From Alistipes sp. (lineage in GTDB: Bacteria; Bacteroidota; Bacteroidia; Bacteroidales; Rikenellaceae): a stretch of DNA of 64,000 nucleotides. Made by a program: the position numbers and the translations under genes. How positions within the stretch are numbered: position 1 is the stretch's first letter; every line of letters starts with the position of its first letter. Location of the stretch: the NCBI GenBank assembly GCA_017399485.1, contig JAFQCA010000029.1, positions 62,001 through 126,000 on the forward strand, given 5' to 3'. The notes under the pieces are model-generated. The model was not told the origin of the DNA, searched no databases, and saw only the letters and a list, made by a program, of their open reading frames with translations. This document shows, piece after piece, positions 16,807-24,980 of this stretch.

Positions 16807-17562
16807 ATGGAAAAGAAACTTTATCATATATCGGACGAATTGCAAGCCCTCATTGATTGGGACAATGTTATGTCAATGCCAAGATATGCGGGTGGACACG
16901 ATGAACAAATGAAAGGTTTGTTCAAGGGGGCAAAAGTGGTCGCACATTGGAATCAAGGCGATTATCAAGGAACGGTCGCAACGTGTGTCAAGTTGCCCGA
17001 TGGTCGTTTTCTTGCGTACAATGATTATTACGGTTCTTGTTCGGGGTGTGATTCTTGGGACGGTGCAACGGATATTGAGGTGAAGAAATTGTGCATCGAC
17101 CTTGCGAATGGTGCTTATATATTCGATTCCCTGAATGACGTTGTTACATTCTTATCGCAAGAAGAATTTGATTCTTACGAATGGCGCGAATGCGCGAAAC
17201 CATTATTGGAACGCATTAAGGTGTGGTGTTTTATTTGTTCGCTTGAACGCATTGGATTCAAGCAAAGGAAAGATTCTTTTTCATACCTGTATCAGCACAA
17301 ACCATTCTTGTTTGAATTGGAATTTGACAATGACAATCCAATGTTTGTCAATTCGCACGTTTACACGGTTGGGGAAAAGCCCGATGCAACAATAAAATCG
17401 GCATTGCCCGATTTATCCACACACGTGTTGGATTTGGAAACCATTACTTATTTGGCAAACGTGTTTGAAAGCACGTTGAAGCGACTTTGTGAAGTGGTTA
17501 TTGTCAAAAGCCGTAATGATATGACACATTCAGCACTTGCCAAAATAAGGTATAAAGTATGA
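16807..17562 (+). CDS. Uncharacterised phage cassette protein 8
   Basis: 251 residues, the largest cassette product. Features include GAKVVAHWNQGDYQGTVATC, a tyrosine/cysteine-rich patch (YNDYYGSCSGCDSWDGATD) and FLSQEEFDSYEWRECAKPL. The C-terminal third reads like a separate small domain (FKQRKDSFSYLYQHKPFLFE onward). No catalytic signature is recognised. It overlaps the next gene by four bases, so the two are probably co-translated. Confidence 0.75.
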   Translation: MEKKLYHISDELQALIDWDNVMSMPRYAGGHDEQMKGLFKGAKVVAHWNQGDYQGTVATCVKLPDGRFLAYNDYYGSCSGCDSWDGATDIEVKKLCIDLANGAYIFDSLNDVVTFLSQEEFDSYEWRECAKPLLERIKVWCFICSLERIGFKQRKDSFSYLYQHKPFLFELEFDNDNPMFVNSHVYTVGEKPDATIKSALPDLSTHVLDLETITYLANVFESTLKRLCEVVIVKSRNDMTHSALAKIRYKV

Positions 17563-17789
17563 ACGGAACAACGATATATCACGTTTGCTTTGGCGACGAC
17601 AACCACCATTATTTCGGTTCTATCGCCGCGATATTCGACAAGTTCACGCCCCTTGACTTGGGCGTGTCGAAATCTCGGTTGTGGGCGTATGGAATAACGG
17701 ATTCAAAGCCATATCGCAACAATAAGTGCATCATTTACCGGGGAACTATCCACCGAAAGAAAACGAATCGAAACAATGGGAAACGATAA
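17559..17789 (+). CDS. Small phage protein, possible DNA-binding
   Basis: 76 residues: TIYHVCFGDDNHHYFGSIAA, then FTPLDLGVSKSRLWAYGITD and a basic end (HRKKTNRNNGKR). The pattern of 'substrate aspect, LGVSxSxLW, basic tail' resembles phage HTH-like proteins that read like transcription-activator remnants, but the match is weak. Its end overlaps the next gene's start by 14 bases. Confidence 0.65.
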   Translation: MNGTTIYHVCFGDDNHHYFGSIAAIFDKFTPLDLGVSKSRLWAYGITDSKPYRNNKCIIYRGTIHRKKTNRNNGKR

Positions 17790-17949
17790 GTTCAAGTTTG
17801 AATGCTGTTGGACGTGCCAACATTGCGTTCTTGATATTGGCGTGAACAAATACATTTGCGCCAATACCGGGCAACACTTGGCGGACAAAAACAATCGTTC
17901 CCAAGTGTGTAAACCTACCGATTGCAGTATGTGGAACAATAAAACATAA
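17776..17949 (+). CDS. Cys-rich small protein, putative zinc-binding
   Basis: 57 residues with cysteines in FECCWTCQHCVLD, YICANTG, SQVCKPTDC. The spacing C-x2-C near the start and C-x4-C near the end suggests a small treble-clef or ribbon. Two other small Cys-rich proteins occur in this phage (20454 and 27568), and all three share the CxxC...C layout. Phages often encode such proteins with unknown targets. Start ATG 17776 lies in the preceding gene's end. Confidence 0.7.
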   Translation: MGNDKFKFECCWTCQHCVLDIGVNKYICANTGQHLADKNNRSQVCKPTDCSMWNNKT

Positions 17950-17955
17950 ATGCTT

Positions 17956-18168
17956 ATGGATAAAAACAAGAAGTTTTATAAAAAGAACGAAACGGACACA
18001 ATCATTTGGGTTGAATCCGAACACGTGGGGGAACATCTTTTCACGTTTGACAAAAAACGGATTTTCAACCTTTTTGCCGACTATCCTTGGAAACTATCAA
18101 CCAAGGAAAAGGCGATTTTTGACAAGGAAAATCCCGAATGGGCGGAATACTTCAAAGACCGAAAATGA
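17956..18168 (+). CDS. Conserved small phage protein (FDKKxxFNLFxDYP signature)
   Basis: 70 residues from ATG 17956 (an ATG at 17950 is also possible). The sequence KKNETDTIIWVESEHVGEHL, FTFDKKRIFNLFADYPWKLS, IFDKENPEWAEYFKDRK resembles a small protein family found in many gut bacteria and phages; I recall a DUF7675 label, tentatively. It is the last cassette gene, convergent with the MuF gene 28 bases away. That makes it a candidate partner or immunity protein for the MuF C-terminal domain, by position only. Confidence 0.75.
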   Translation: MDKNKKFYKKNETDTIIWVESEHVGEHLFTFDKKRIFNLFADYPWKLSTKEKAIFDKENPEWAEYFKDRK

Positions 18169-18170
18169 AC

Positions 18171-18194
18171 AAAGGCGGGAAAAACCCCGCCTTT
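18171..18194. terminator. Bidirectional terminator between cassette and MuF gene
   Basis: AAAGGCGGG (18171-18179) pairs with CCCGCCTTT (18186-18194) across an A-rich loop, followed by TTG on the plus side and by AAAGTTCA-complement T's on the other. It separates two convergent transcription units. Confidence 0.8.
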
Positions 18195-18196
18195 TG

Positions 18197-20449
18197 TTAT
18201 TTGGTTGTTCCTGACATTCCTTTGCGTTGGTCTGCTTGGGCTGTATTGATATATCCAACCATCTTTTGGAAGCCCGAATCCCTTTGCAATAATTCAATAT
18301 CAATAAGCAATCCAACTTGCTTGCCACTTCCGCCAAATCGCCACGAAAATACGCGACTATCAAGCGGCTTCCAACCATTGCTTGTTGGGTGTTGCAACTC
18401 CAAAAATTCGTACTTTCCTTTTCCAACCTGACGGACAATTGCCGCGTGTCGGGCATATACAAGATAATACAATTTGCCCGGTTGTGTTTGTTTCATCAAC
18501 TGAATGCCTGTTGTAAATAATGATGAATACCCACCGACCTTGTCGCAAATCTGCATAAGGTTTGAAAACTTTGAAAAATAGTCCAAACTTTTTCCACCTC
18601 GGAAATCCAACACGTCCAAACCGCCTTTGTTTGCGGCAAAAGCGAAAGCAAGTGAAGCGCAAGAACCGCTTGTTTTATCACCACCACCGATTCTTTCGAT
18701 AAGTTCCGTATCGGTTGGTTGTTTCGCAAATGGCTTAACCTCTCGATATTCGACACCCTCTTTGTCGATACGCGCAAACACATCATCAAGTTGCGTTGGC
18801 TGCATTTTCGGTGTGCCTTTTGCCAATGAAATCTTATCCATAAGGTCTTGCAATGCCTTTTTACAAGCAACTTTTGACATTGTCCATTCGCGCTTGTCGC
18901 CCGATATGGTTGCAACTCGGTTGAGCATTTCCGAAATATCAACACCAAATTTTCTTGCTTCTTTGATTGCATCGTTTGCATCGGAAATGAACACCTTGCG
19001 CTCTCTTTCTGCATTTATGCACCTATCTTCCAACTCCGACATTTTCGCCAAGATATTCTTTGAATCAGGGTTGCGCATTGCTTCGTCAAGAATGTATGTG
19101 GACAACCCCCATTCGGCACACTTGCGGCGAATATCCGCATCGGCTTGTTCCATTTGTGCCGCCTTGGATTGAATGGTGGCGATTCGGCTTTGTATGCTTG
19201 CAATATCCTTGTCGGCAACATACTTGTCCAACATCGTGAGTTGAACGGACAAGCCCCACTTGGTCGCCTGTTGTCTTGCTTGCTCGATTTGCGCCCGGTA
19301 AGGTGCAAGAACATCGGTTTGAACCTGAACCGTTGGCAATGTAATCTTCAAGCCCTCGGACAACTTGCCATCTTTGAAGTTGTCTTTGATGAAATAGGGG
19401 GTCGAACCCCAATTCTTTTGCGCTTCGATATGGTCTTTCACCCACTTTTTGAACTCGTCCGGCACATCGGTAACAACATTCTTTGCTTGCAATGGCTTGT
19501 ATTGTGTTCCACGCAATGCCGCTTTGAGGTCGCCCAACTCGTTTTCATCAAAGGTTTCTTCGTCCATCAAAATAGGCGTTGCGTAACACATACATTGCGG
19601 GTGCCACCCCTTGAACTTGAACGTCTTTGGGTAACGACCAACCAACCTTTCGCAAAGGTCGCATTTGCACAATGGTTCGTGGTTGCTTCGGTGTATCTCA
19701 AAGCCCACAACGAAATCAAGGGATTGCCAACGTAAAAAGTCGCTTTCCCTGTATGCCATATTGATTTCGGAACGTGTCAATCGCATTGCGTTCTTGTACG
19801 ATGAACGATAAACACCTTGTCCGGGGTGGAACGCCCTTGCAGCCTTGGACAACACAAGGTTTCCGCGCTTATCACGCACACGGCGGAATAATCGGTTCGG
19901 TTCTTTGAGGTTTTCCCGGACATCGCGTGAAAGTTGGTCGGCACTTCGACCCTCACCCAATCCCACATCAAGGGCGGATTCCAATTGGTCTTTGTATTGT
20001 CCAACGTACTTCCAAACCCTTTGTGAAAGGTTCATTCCCTCGACCTTGCGTTGTTGGAACGTCTGCAATGCTTCCAAGTTGCGGTCTTGCATCTTTCGCA
20101 AACGTGCCTTGCTTACCTTGGACGTGTCCATTATGGATTCAATGAAGCCATCGTTCTTGTCGCAAGCGAACAACCATTGTTTCTTCGACCCGGTTTCAAC
20201 AACTGTTATCATTCGGCTTGCAAGTTGCTTGGTTACATCTTGCATCACCGACTTAACACCGGGGTAATCATCGAAAGAAAAGGGCTTTTCGGGGTCGTAT
20301 GTGCCTTTTGCCGCCGCCCTTGTTATCTCGGCGGTCGCACGGTCAAACAAGGCTTCAACGGCTTGCGTGTATTGCTCCGTTTGCCTATAATGTGCGGCAT
20401 CGTATGATTGAATCGAAAACCGCGTTGTTTTCTGCCTTTTCTTTGCCAT
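18197..20449 (-). CDS. MuF-family minor head protein with C-terminal papain-fold-like (putative toxin) domain
   Basis: 750 residues, about twice a plain MuF protein. Residues about 130-290 carry the MuF/SPP1 gp7 core (AMRLTRSEINMAYRESDFLR, CKCDLCERLVGRYP, GWHPQCMCYATPIL). A linker with helical repeats follows (about 370-560). Residues 579-750 form a separate domain with GGGDKTSGSCASLAFAFAAN (Cys 597), LVYARHAAIVR (His 668) and YEFLELQHP (about 681-687), the Cys-His-polar order of papain-like fold (Tox-PL-type) proteins. MuF proteins with C-terminal polymorphic-toxin domains are known from temperate phages. Whether this domain is an ejected toxin or a capsid-maturation protease is not shown by the sequence. 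Confidence 0.85.
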   Translation of the reverse strand: MAKKRQKTTRFSIQSYDAAHYRQTEQYTQAVEALFDRATAEITRAAAKGTYDPEKPFSFDDYPGVKSVMQDVTKQLASRMITVVETGSKKQWLFACDKNDGFIESIMDTSKVSKARLRKMQDRNLEALQTFQQRKVEGMNLSQRVWKYVGQYKDQLESALDVGLGEGRSADQLSRDVRENLKEPNRLFRRVRDKRGNLVLSKAARAFHPGQGVYRSSYKNAMRLTRSEINMAYRESDFLRWQSLDFVVGFEIHRSNHEPLCKCDLCERLVGRYPKTFKFKGWHPQCMCYATPILMDEETFDENELGDLKAALRGTQYKPLQAKNVVTDVPDEFKKWVKDHIEAQKNWGSTPYFIKDNFKDGKLSEGLKITLPTVQVQTDVLAPYRAQIEQARQQATKWGLSVQLTMLDKYVADKDIASIQSRIATIQSKAAQMEQADADIRRKCAEWGLSTYILDEAMRNPDSKNILAKMSELEDRCINAERERKVFISDANDAIKEARKFGVDISEMLNRVATISGDKREWTMSKVACKKALQDLMDKISLAKGTPKMQPTQLDDVFARIDKEGVEYREVKPFAKQPTDTELIERIGGGDKTSGSCASLAFAFAANKGGLDVLDFRGGKSLDYFSKFSNLMQICDKVGGYSSLFTTGIQLMKQTQPGKLYYLVYARHAAIVRQVGKGKYEFLELQHPTSNGWKPLDSRVFSWRFGGSGKQVGLLIDIELLQRDSGFQKMVGYINTAQADQRKGMSGTTK

Positions 20450-20453
20450 ACAA

Positions 20454-20657
20454 TCAACTTTCTTTCGGTCTTATCTTGAAGTGTTCACACGCGGGGTCGG
20501 ACAAGAACTTGCACCATCTGCCAAAATCGGTCTTTGCATCAAGATTGCAACGGCACAATATCAAATGCCCATCGTGTGCCTTGTCGTGCCAATCGTATGA
20601 ATTGGCACAATCACGGCATCGGAACTTGACTTCTTCTTTAATCTTCTTCTTTGCCAT
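20454..20657 (-). CDS. Small zinc-ribbon-like phage protein
   Basis: 67 residues: a lysine-rich start (MAKKKIKEEVKFRCRDC), C-x2-C, then LILCRCNLDA, WCKFLSDPACEHFKIR. Six cysteines plus histidines suit one or two zinc sites. It is sandwiched between the MuF and lipoprotein genes with overlaps on both sides, so it is made from the packaging operon. Function unknown. Confidence 0.7.
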   Translation of the reverse strand: MAKKKIKEEVKFRCRDCANSYDWHDKAHDGHLILCRCNLDAKTDFGRWCKFLSDPACEHFKIRPKES

Positions 20658-20937
20658 AATAAGTTCCCTTTGAGGTTACGAACTGACCGTGTTTCATTCG
20701 GTCAAACGTGGGTTTATCAACGTGGCAACGGCGGACACCGCACGAATCAGCCACCCACACAATCCATTGGTCGGGAACACGTCTTGTTTGTGGCATCTTC
20801 AACACAACATTGTATTGGGTGGTGGTATGTGCCGGGACAAATGCTTTCCCGACAACATACCCACTTACCGGGCTTTCCTTGCAGCTTGCAAGACAAAGCA
20901 CCATCAGGATTGCAAACAAGACCTTACGCATCGCCAT
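20638..20937 (-). CDS. Phage-encoded lipoprotein in head operon
   Basis: 99 residues from ATG 20937 (ATG 20931 gives the same mature protein). Type II signal peptide MRKVLFAILMVLCLASC with lipobox LASC, then a short globular part (VVGKAFVPAHTTTQYNVVLK, DQWIVWVADSCGVRRCHVDK). It overlaps the portal gene's end and the zinc-ribbon gene's start. A late-operon lipoprotein could serve in lysis (Rz1-like) or exclusion of other phages; size and globular content argue against a plain Rz1. Both roles are inference. Confidence 0.75.
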   Translation of the reverse strand: MAMRKVLFAILMVLCLASCKESPVSGYVVGKAFVPAHTTTQYNVVLKMPQTRRVPDQWIVWVADSCGVRRCHVDKPTFDRMKHGQFVTSKGTYYGKEED

Positions 20938-22387
20938 CAATTTGAGGTTCGCCAATGATGAACGAATTTTCGCTTGCGTGTTGCTCCTTGATTTTCGCCA
21001 TCGTCCCTTGCACGTCCTTTGAAATGCCCGCACGTTCCACCGATTCTTCTTGCGAAATGACGGGTTTGTTGCCGTTGGCGGTAAGCCAATAATTCAGTTC
21101 GTCAAGTTCGTTGGTAAGCATATATGGCACAAGTTCGGGTTCAATCACGATGGTTTCGCAATCCTTTTCCAAAGCTGTGTTCATCTTGCCGATGTATGCC
21201 AATATGACATTCACGCGGCGTTGTAGGTATTCATCGAAAATTTCCCTTTTGTCCTGAACTTTCAAATGCGCGTCCATAAACAACAACTTCAAGGCAACGC
21301 CACTTATCGCCCCAAGTCCCTTGACCGCATCAAACGAAATGTCCGGGGTCTGCGAAATGGTATAAATCATTTTCAAAAGGGTTTCAATTTCAAGTTTCAC
21401 CGCTTCGGGGGCTGACTGCCAAGACACATATTGCATTGTCGCACCATCTTCACCCTCGATTACTGAACCCGATTCACCCTTTTTCGACCAACCATTGATT
21501 TGACCCGTAACAAAGATTTTCGGGCTTGCGTGGTAATCGTTGGTGTCGCCAAAGTTGGAAAGCAAGTGTTCCAAGCGGTCAATCAGCTTGTCCACGTCCT
21601 CGGTTTCAAAATATGGTTGGTGTCCATACACAACCGGGATTTTGCCAATGGCAATTTTCTTGGGATAACCGGGGGCGGTTTCGTAACCATTTGCACCGTT
21701 CACCCACAACCAATGTCCCTTGTCGGTGAATGTTTCAAAGTAATCAATCGAATTTTCGCCCACGTCCTTGCGGCTGAATGAACGTGAAAACGCCACCATA
21801 TCGCCCGTTTCGTCAAAGTATGGGTAAAGTGTATCGCCAAATTCAGGCGAAAAGATTGCACAACGCAACTTGTGCTTTGAATTGAACCCATACTTGGAAT
21901 GTGTCTTGTCCACCGTGTACCAATACTCCGCGCATTCCTTGAATCCGAATATCGCACGGGCAATCTTGCGGTTCAAAGAATTGCTTTTCACATCGCCCAA
22001 GATACGGTGCAATGCGTTCACAATGGCAATTTCGTTGTCATTGCTCGGTGTTGCGCTGTATTCCGGGGCGTCGCCGAAACAAAACGACACGGCACGTTTG
22101 ATTATCAACTTTTGAATGGCAAGTGAAACCCTTGCAACCTTTTCGGTTCGGAAATTCACCGCTTCACCATCGGTCGTGATAACCTTTTGTGCCGAATCCG
22201 CATCATTATCGGCATCAACTTTCACCCTTTTATCAGGGCGCAAAATAGGGTCGTTTACATCGTGCAACTTGGGGTTCAATGCCTTTTTTGCACTCTCCAC
22301 ATCGGGTTGTGGAATAAATCGGCAAGACTTCAATTCCGAAATCACATCATTTGCCGTTGCTTTGCTGAAAATTTCTTCAATTGTCAT
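20924..22387 (-). CDS. Portal protein
   Basis: 487 residues from ATG 22387; a longer frame to 22468 would run through the terminase end. The sequence MTIEEIFSKATANDVISELK, VKVDADNDADSAQKVITTDGE, VARVSLAIQKLIIKRAVSFC and FSPEFGDTLYPYFDETGDMV matches SPP1-type portal proteins of Bacteroidota phages, the dodecameric ring for DNA entry. A glutamate-rich C-terminal helix region (VIEPELVPYMLTNELDELNY) follows. An exact 17-bp operator-like site occupies the 25-base gap to the terminase. Confidence 0.9.
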   Translation of the reverse strand: MTIEEIFSKATANDVISELKSCRFIPQPDVESAKKALNPKLHDVNDPILRPDKRVKVDADNDADSAQKVITTDGEAVNFRTEKVARVSLAIQKLIIKRAVSFCFGDAPEYSATPSNDNEIAIVNALHRILGDVKSNSLNRKIARAIFGFKECAEYWYTVDKTHSKYGFNSKHKLRCAIFSPEFGDTLYPYFDETGDMVAFSRSFSRKDVGENSIDYFETFTDKGHWLWVNGANGYETAPGYPKKIAIGKIPVVYGHQPYFETEDVDKLIDRLEHLLSNFGDTNDYHASPKIFVTGQINGWSKKGESGSVIEGEDGATMQYVSWQSAPEAVKLEIETLLKMIYTISQTPDISFDAVKGLGAISGVALKLLFMDAHLKVQDKREIFDEYLQRRVNVILAYIGKMNTALEKDCETIVIEPELVPYMLTNELDELNYWLTANGNKPVISQEESVERAGISKDVQGTMAKIKEQHASENSFIIGEPQIDGDA

Positions 22388-22393
22388 AATTCT

Positions 22394-22410
22394 TGTTTTA
22401 TAGTGATACA
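22394..22410 (-). promoter_or_regulatory. 17-bp operator-like site between terminase and portal (exact copy)
   Basis: TGTATCACTATAAAACA on the minus strand, six bases before the portal ATG and two bases after the terminase stop codon. There is no recognisable -33/-7 pair next to it, so it may act on elongation or translation rather than initiation. Confidence 0.65.
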
Positions 22411-22412
22411 CT

Positions 22413-23885
22413 CTAATATCCAAAAAGACTTGCCACGTCCGATTTCTTGCGGTTGGCACGTTTTTCAATTGTTCCTGTCAATGCGTCCGGGGCATCATCG
22501 TGTTCGTTTTGTCCGGCTTTCAAGTAACCGCATATCGCCTTGGCAAATTCGGGGAATAGGTTTTTCCACCCTTGGGGCATAAACGTGAGGTTCTGCACCA
22601 TTGCCGAATGTTGGTAAATGCGTGTGTCCTTGTTCTCGGTTTGGTGGAATGCTGAAAACTTGGTCTTGGCGTTACCCATCAACCGACATTGCTTTTCCAC
22701 GTTGTTTTTGAATAGGCGACCGCCGTTGTTCGCTTCCACGACACATTCCGCCACTTGGTGTTTGGTAAGCATCTTTGCAAGTGCGGGTTCGGTGTACTCA
22801 ACCGGGCGTGTGGTGTAAAGCACATCAACAATGTAGTTGCCCACATCGGTTTCGTCATATATGATTGCACACAAATAGTCCGCGCCTGTGTCGGCTGTAT
22901 CGACATAACATTTGCGCTTGACGTACTTTGTCGCCGGGCGAATCAGGTATTCCACAAATCCACTTTCGTACATCAATCCGGCACGTGGTTGTGGGTCTTG
23001 TTGATACAAGGAATCGAACACTTGCGGATTTCGCTTGCGTATCGACTGCAACTTGTTCAGGTTGTGGCGTTCACTCCAAAGGGCTTCACCCTCTTGGCGT
23101 GGGTCGTATTCGGTCGGTTTGCCCTCTTTGATTGCCTTGTATATGACAACCACCCAACCATCGGGGTTCGTTTCGGGGTCGTAAATACCTTGTTGGCGTA
23201 ACAATGTACCCGCCAAATCATCTTCGTGCCATCGGGTGAACACAATCAATTGTTGCGAATCGTTGTGAAGTCGGGTTTCTGCAACTGTATCGTACCAATC
23301 GGAAACACTTTCGCGGACAATGGGCGACCAAGCCGTTTTTGCGTCCTTGTAAATGTCGTCCATAATCAAAATATCGACGGGTTCACCCGTCAATGCACCA
23401 CCAACACCAACCGTCTTGAATCCGCCACGATAACCCACAATTTCGCATTCATCGGCATTTCGCAACCACGAACCCGCCACCGTTGTAACATTTGAAGCAT
23501 TCAAAGCCGTGTCGGGGAATATGTCGTGATATTCCGGGCTGTCAATGATACGTTGGATTTCTCGGTTGAACTTTCGTGCCTTGGGTGCGTTATACGACAC
23601 AATCGCCAATTTCTTGTCGGGGTTTTTGCCCAATAGAAAAGCGGGCAAACGTCTTGTCGAACCCTCACTTTTTCCGTGCTGTGGGGGCATAAAGACCATA
23701 AGTTTGCGAATCTTGCCGTCTGCAAAGTCGGTCAAAACGTGGTAATATCGGCGGTGAAAGTCTGCCGGGCGAAATGTCGGCATCGTGGAAAGGGTAAAGC
23801 GCAACAAATCGGAACGACTTTCACGAACAAGCCGTTCTTTCAATGCCTTGTAATACTTTATTTTGTCCGCCCTTTTCTGCATCAC
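22413..23885 (-). CDS. terL: Terminase large subunit
   Basis: 490 residues. ATPase motor: Walker A MPPQHGKSEG (about 66-75), Walker B VDILIMDDIY (170-179), coupling motif IVFTRWHEDD. C-terminal RNase-H-fold nuclease: CYVDTADTGADY and VVEANNGGRLF supply the acidic residues, with HDDAPDALTGTIEK near the end. It pumps DNA into the procapsid through the portal. Overlaps the small terminase end by four bases. Confidence 0.95.
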   Translation of the reverse strand: MMQKRADKIKYYKALKERLVRESRSDLLRFTLSTMPTFRPADFHRRYYHVLTDFADGKIRKLMVFMPPQHGKSEGSTRRLPAFLLGKNPDKKLAIVSYNAPKARKFNREIQRIIDSPEYHDIFPDTALNASNVTTVAGSWLRNADECEIVGYRGGFKTVGVGGALTGEPVDILIMDDIYKDAKTAWSPIVRESVSDWYDTVAETRLHNDSQQLIVFTRWHEDDLAGTLLRQQGIYDPETNPDGWVVVIYKAIKEGKPTEYDPRQEGEALWSERHNLNKLQSIRKRNPQVFDSLYQQDPQPRAGLMYESGFVEYLIRPATKYVKRKCYVDTADTGADYLCAIIYDETDVGNYIVDVLYTTRPVEYTEPALAKMLTKHQVAECVVEANNGGRLFKNNVEKQCRLMGNAKTKFSAFHQTENKDTRIYQHSAMVQNLTFMPQGWKNLFPEFAKAICGYLKAGQNEHDDAPDALTGTIEKRANRKKSDVASLFGY

Positions 23886-24388
23886 CCCAATTTGCGCTTC
23901 AATTCTTCAATTTCCTTGTCCAATTCTTCATCGGTCTTGTTGGCGAATAGGTCTTTGCCGTCCTTGCCTGTTACCTCGGTGGATTGTCTATTTCGCCAAT
24001 GTTCCGGGTCGCCGTTGGTCAATGTGAATATAATTGCCGCCGTGTCGGGCTGAATGTGCTTCTTGGTGGTCGTTTGCTCCTTGATAATGGGTTTCGGGTT
24101 GCCCTTTTCGTCCTTTTTCGTGCCGGGGACGGTTACAACCTTGGTTTCCGTTACATCGTAACCCTGAATCTTTTTCATCAAGGATTTTTTCGCTTCAATC
24201 ACCATCGCTTGCATTCTTTCGTCCTTGGCTTGCTCGATAGCATCGGCAAAGTCGGGGTAATCGTTCACCCATTGATGGTATGTTTTCGGTGTTATTCCCA
24301 CTTGGCGGCAAATTTCGGCAATGGTGTATGTGTCGGACTTGATAAGCCCAACAATCTTTTCCACCGTTTTTTTACTGAACTTTGCCAT
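23882..24388 (-). CDS. terS: Terminase small subunit
   Basis: 168 residues from ATG 24388 (an upstream TTG at 24394 is unlikely). N-terminal helix-turn-helix (IAEICRQVGITPKTYHQWVN) for recognising packaging DNA, a central oligomerisation helix, and a C-terminal coil (KTDEELDKEIEELKRKLG). Its place just before TerL agrees. The QPDTAAIIFTLTNGDPEHWR segment is typical of Bacteroidota phage TerS proteins. Confidence 0.88.
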   Translation of the reverse strand: MAKFSKKTVEKIVGLIKSDTYTIAEICRQVGITPKTYHQWVNDYPDFADAIEQAKDERMQAMVIEAKKSLMKKIQGYDVTETKVVTVPGTKKDEKGNPKPIIKEQTTTKKHIQPDTAAIIFTLTNGDPEHWRNRQSTEVTGKDGKDLFANKTDEELDKEIEELKRKLG

Positions 24389-24431
24389 TGTCAAAACTCT
24401 TTTTTTAGGTTGATTTTGTTACAATTATCAC

Positions 24432-24977
24432 TTATTCTTTCAACTCGCACTTAAAGCCCCTATCTTGTAACTCGCTGAATAACAATGACAACTTGGAAAC
24501 ATCGCCACACTCAACAATCAGTTTGGTGGATATTTCCTTTTTGCCATCTTCGGGTTGTTCTTCTTCGGGTTGCTCCATTGGAACGCCCCATTCTTCGGGG
24601 TCAAAGTCGAATTTTTCGGCTTCTTGCATTATCAAGTCGGTGTCAAAGCAAAGGTTCGCTTTGCCTGTGGCATTGTCTGCAAGCGCAAATTCGCGTCCTT
24701 TGGCTGAATCCAAGTCTATGTCCTTTCGCTTGACCGCAACAAGGGTTTTGCCGTCGGTTTCCACAATTATGACGTTTTCAAAACCAAGTTCGGCGGCTTT
24801 CTCGGTTGTTTTGTTTCCGGCAATGATTCGGTCGTTCTTGTCAAGCAAGATGGAGCGACCAAGACCGAATTTTCGCAAGGATTCGTCCATAAGATGGTCG
24901 CCGAACTCCGTTCCCTTGTTGAAATTCTTATCATCAGGAATCAGCGATTCAATACTTTGTTCAATAATCTTTGCCAT
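24432..24977 (-). CDS. ParB/Sulfiredoxin-like domain protein
   Basis: 181 residues. Residues 5-110 show a ParB-N-like fold: IESLIPDDKNFNKGTEFGDH, ESLRKFGLGRSILLDKNDR, IIAGNKTTEKAAELGFENVI. The C-terminal part is acidic with EEWGVPMEQPEEEQPED. Phage ParB-like proteins next to terminase genes are often annotated as nucleases or paired with methyltransferases; no catalytic residues can be asserted here. It lies upstream of terS, so may modify or bind packaging DNA. Confidence 0.75.
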   Translation of the reverse strand: MAKIIEQSIESLIPDDKNFNKGTEFGDHLMDESLRKFGLGRSILLDKNDRIIAGNKTTEKAAELGFENVIIVETDGKTLVAVKRKDIDLDSAKGREFALADNATGKANLCFDTDLIMQEAEKFDFDPEEWGVPMEQPEEEQPEDGKKEISTKLIVECGDVSKLSLLFSELQDRGFKCELKE

Positions 24978-24980
24978 ACG

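Noticed and set aside
17413..17421. TTATCCACA DnaA box within cassette gene 8
   Set aside because: A single 9-base match in coding DNA with no clustered boxes or A/T-rich unwinding region is not evidence for an origin.
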